A stretch of 64,000 nucleotides of DNA, from positions 1 through 64,000 of the forward strand of contig DATHNI010000015.1 of NCBI GenBank assembly GCA_035486135.1. Reading direction: 5' to 3'. The notes under the pieces are model-generated. The model made no database searches. It was given only the letters and a program-made list of their open reading frames with translations, and was not told the DNA's origin. Source of the stretch: JASHVB01 sp035486135. Lineage in GTDB: Bacteria > Pseudomonadota > Alphaproteobacteria > Acetobacterales > Acetobacteraceae. Shown here one piece after another: positions 62,155 to 64,000 of this stretch. The translations under genes were made by a program, and so were the position numbers. Positions within the stretch are counted from its first letter, which is position 1; every line of letters begins with the position of its first letter.

Positions 62155-64000
62155 TCAGCCGATGCTGTACTGGAACGAGCCTTCCGTGTCCACGCCCACG
62201 GTGATGGCCTCGATTGTTCCGCCCTCGGCGAGGCGGGCCAATACTTCTCCAGACAACTCCGGAAGCAACGTTCGCGAGAGGATCTTCTCGACATTGCGTG
62301 CTCCCGATGACGTCTCTGTACACCGGTCGGCGATTGTCTGCACTACCGAATCATCCCAGACAAATTTCGCCCCATATGACTCCAGAACGCGCCGGCGAAT
62401 GCGGTTGAGCTGCAGCCCGACGATCTTCTTGATGACGTCCGGCGACAGCGGGAAGTATGGCACCAGCGTGACACGTCCCAGAAAGGCCGGCTTGAACACC
62501 TTCATCAATTCCGGCATCAGCGCCTCGGCCAGGCCGGCCGCGTCGGGCGTCGTCTCCGGGTCCGCGCAGAGCTGGGTGATCAGGTCGGTGCCGGCATTCG
62601 ATGTCATGATGATGACAGCGTTTTTGAAGTCGATGTCGCGGCCTTCGCCGTCCTTCATGTTCCCCTTGTCGAACACCTGAAAGAAGATGTCCTGCACGCC
62701 CGGATGGGCCTTCTCCATCTCGTCGAGCAGGATCACCGAATACGGCCGGCGGCGCACCGCTTCGGTCAGGACGCCGCCCTCGCCGTAGCCGACATAGCCA
62801 GGCGGGCTGCCCATCAGCAGGCTGACCTTATGTTCTTCCTTGAACTCGGTCATGTTGATGGTCGTCATATTTTGCTCGCCGCCATACAGCAGATCGGCGA
62901 GCGTCAGCGCGGTTTCCGTCTTGCCGGTGCCGGAGGTGCCGACCATCAGGAACACACCGATCGGCTTGCGCGGATCGGTCAATCCGGCGCGGCTGGTGCG
63001 AATGGCTTCCGCCACCGCCTCCAGCGCGTGCGACTGGCCGACGATGCGTTGCTCCATCGTCTCCTTCAGATGCAGCACGGTGCGGATTTCGTTGGACTGC
63101 ATGCGGCCGGTCGGGATGCCGGTCCAGCCGGCCACCACCTCGCCCACCGCCTGGCCATCGACCACCGGATGGATCAGCGGCTCCTCGCCTTGCAGCGCAT
63201 GCAGCTTCGCGGTGGCCTCCGACAGTGTGGTGCGCAGCGCGTCCTTGTCGAGCGTGCAGTCGCCGCCTTCGATCTGCCCCCTGATCTCCTGCATCTCCCC
63301 GACCAGCGTCTTCTCCTGCTCGAAGCGCTCCTGCAGCGCCGCGAGCTCGGCGGTCTTTTCCTCGCGCTCCGTCAGCAGGGCCTCGCGCCGGGCTTGGTGC
63401 TTCTCGCCGCCGGCGATCTCGCGGTCCACGATGGCGAGTTCGGTGTCGATCAGGTCGATGCGGCGCGTCCGGTCCTCGATCGGCGCGGGCACCGCGGCCT
63501 GGCTCATCGCCACGCGCGCGCAGGCGGTGTCGATCAGGCTGACCGCCTTGTCCGGCAACTGACGCGACGGAATGTAGCGCGCCGACAGACGCACTGCCTC
63601 GCTGACCGCCTGGTCCAGGATGCGAACGTTGTGGTGCTTCTCCAACGTGCCGACCAGGCCGCGGATCATCGCTGTGGCAACCGGCTCGGTGGGTTCCTCG
63701 ACTTTCACGACCTGGAAGCGGCGGGTCAGGGCCGCGTCCTTTTCGAAGTATTTCTTATATTCCGCCCAGGTGGTCGCCGCGATGGTGCGCAACTCGCCAC
63801 GTGCCAGTGCCGGCTTCAACAGGTTGGCGGCATCGCCCTGGCCCTGCGAGCCGCCCGCGCCGATCAACTGGTGCGCCTCGTCGATGAACACGATGATCGG
63901 CTTGGGGCTGGCCTTCACCTCGTCGATAACGCCGCGCAAACGATTTTCGAATTCGCCCTTCACCCCGGCGCCGGCCTGCAGCAGGCCGAGGTCCAGTGTG
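62155..64000 (-). CDS. clpV: T6SS sheath-recycling ATPase ClpV (TssH), 5' end outside window
   Basis: Only the C-terminal 614 residues are in the window; the frame is open to base 64000. First AAA domain Walker B IIVFIDEAHQLIG and sensor IAATTWAEYKKYFEKDAALT; coiled-coil middle domain; second AAA domain Walker A GTSGTGKTE and Walker B VILLDEMEKAHPG; C-terminal D2-small. ClpV disassembles the contracted TssBC sheath. The N-terminal TssC-binding part and the first Walker A lie outside. Confidence 0.95.
   Translation of the reverse strand, partial: TLDLGLLQAGAGVKGEFENRLRGVIDEVKASPKPIIVFIDEAHQLIGAGGSQGQGDAANLLKPALARGELRTIAATTWAEYKKYFEKDAALTRRFQVVKVEEPTEPVATAMIRGLVGTLEKHHNVRILDQAVSEAVRLSARYIPSRQLPDKAVSLIDTACARVAMSQAAVPAPIEDRTRRIDLIDTELAIVDREIAGGEKHQARREALLTEREEKTAELAALQERFEQEKTLVGEMQEIRGQIEGGDCTLDKDALRTTLSEATAKLHALQGEEPLIHPVVDGQAVGEVVAGWTGIPTGRMQSNEIRTVLHLKETMEQRIVGQSHALEAVAEAIRTSRAGLTDPRKPIGVFLMVGTSGTGKTETALTLADLLYGGEQNMTTINMTEFKEEHKVSLLMGSPPGYVGYGEGGVLTEAVRRRPYSVILLDEMEKAHPGVQDIFFQVFDKGNMKDGEGRDIDFKNAVIIMTSNAGTDLITQLCADPETTPDAAGLAEALMPELMKVFKPAFLGRVTLVPYFPLSPDVIKKIVGLQLNRIRRRVLESYGAKFVWDDSVVQTIADRCTETSSGARNVEKILSRTLLPELSGEVLARLAEGGTIEAITVGVDTEGSFQYSIG

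Overview
The window is high-GC bacterial DNA with dense Shine-Dalgarno-led operons. A CIO-type quinol oxidase, the dapF-mtaB-ftsY gene order, a PaoABC-type aldehyde dehydrogenase, an RpoH sigma factor and a proteobacterial type VI secretion system (T6SS) point to an alphaproteobacterium. Acetobacteraceae/Rhodospirillales is my best guess, by inference only.

Layout. 0.1-3 kb: an Fe-S (CCG-domain) protein, a TPMT-like methyltransferase and an alpha/beta hydrolase. 3-7 kb: an arylsulfatase and small membrane proteins (one family decayed to a remnant), flanked by two FNR/FixK-like dyads. 7.3-13 kb: yebC, a GH15 glucoamylase-like enzyme, a SnoaL-like secreted protein and an epoxide-hydrolase-like protein. 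13-16.5 kb: a YopT-type (C58) cysteine protease homologue and an FHA-domain protein, separated by 1.4 kb of gene-poor repeat DNA. 17-26 kb: a housekeeping block on both strands, ftsY-mtaB-dapF (-) and rpmI-rplT-vapBC-pheS-pheT (+). 26-33.6 kb: an FAD amine oxidase, a winged-helix regulator, a LysR regulator and paoCBA. 33.6-37.4 kb: a decay zone with a dps relic fused to an AraC helix-turn-helix, pieces of winged-helix/ATPase regulators and a polyamine-binding-protein tail. 37.4-44 kb: rpoH, a cytochrome c, and poxB-cydA-cydB, a compact pyruvate:quinone oxidoreductase plus quinol oxidase operon. 44-47 kb: a TPR glycosyltransferase-like protein and an SDR. 47.7-64 kb: T6SS genes vgrG, a DUF6931-like gene, tagH, tssJ, tssK, tssL, tssM, tagF and pppA (+), then hcp and clpV (-). 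clpV runs off the right edge. The sheath and baseplate genes are not in the window.

The most distinctive genome-level feature is several families of palindromic interspersed repeats, at least 16 copies or half-copies. Some sit inside operons, and three supply the apparent Shine-Dalgarno sequence of the next gene (ftsY, tssM, tagF). One also encodes the C-terminal tail of MtaB. No CRISPR array, rRNA, tRNA or intact insertion sequence was seen. I did not find a clearly new multi-gene system. The best candidates for new biology are the C58 protease, the Dps-AraC fusion, the repeat-supplied ribosome-binding sites and a 39-residue Cys-containing small ORF.
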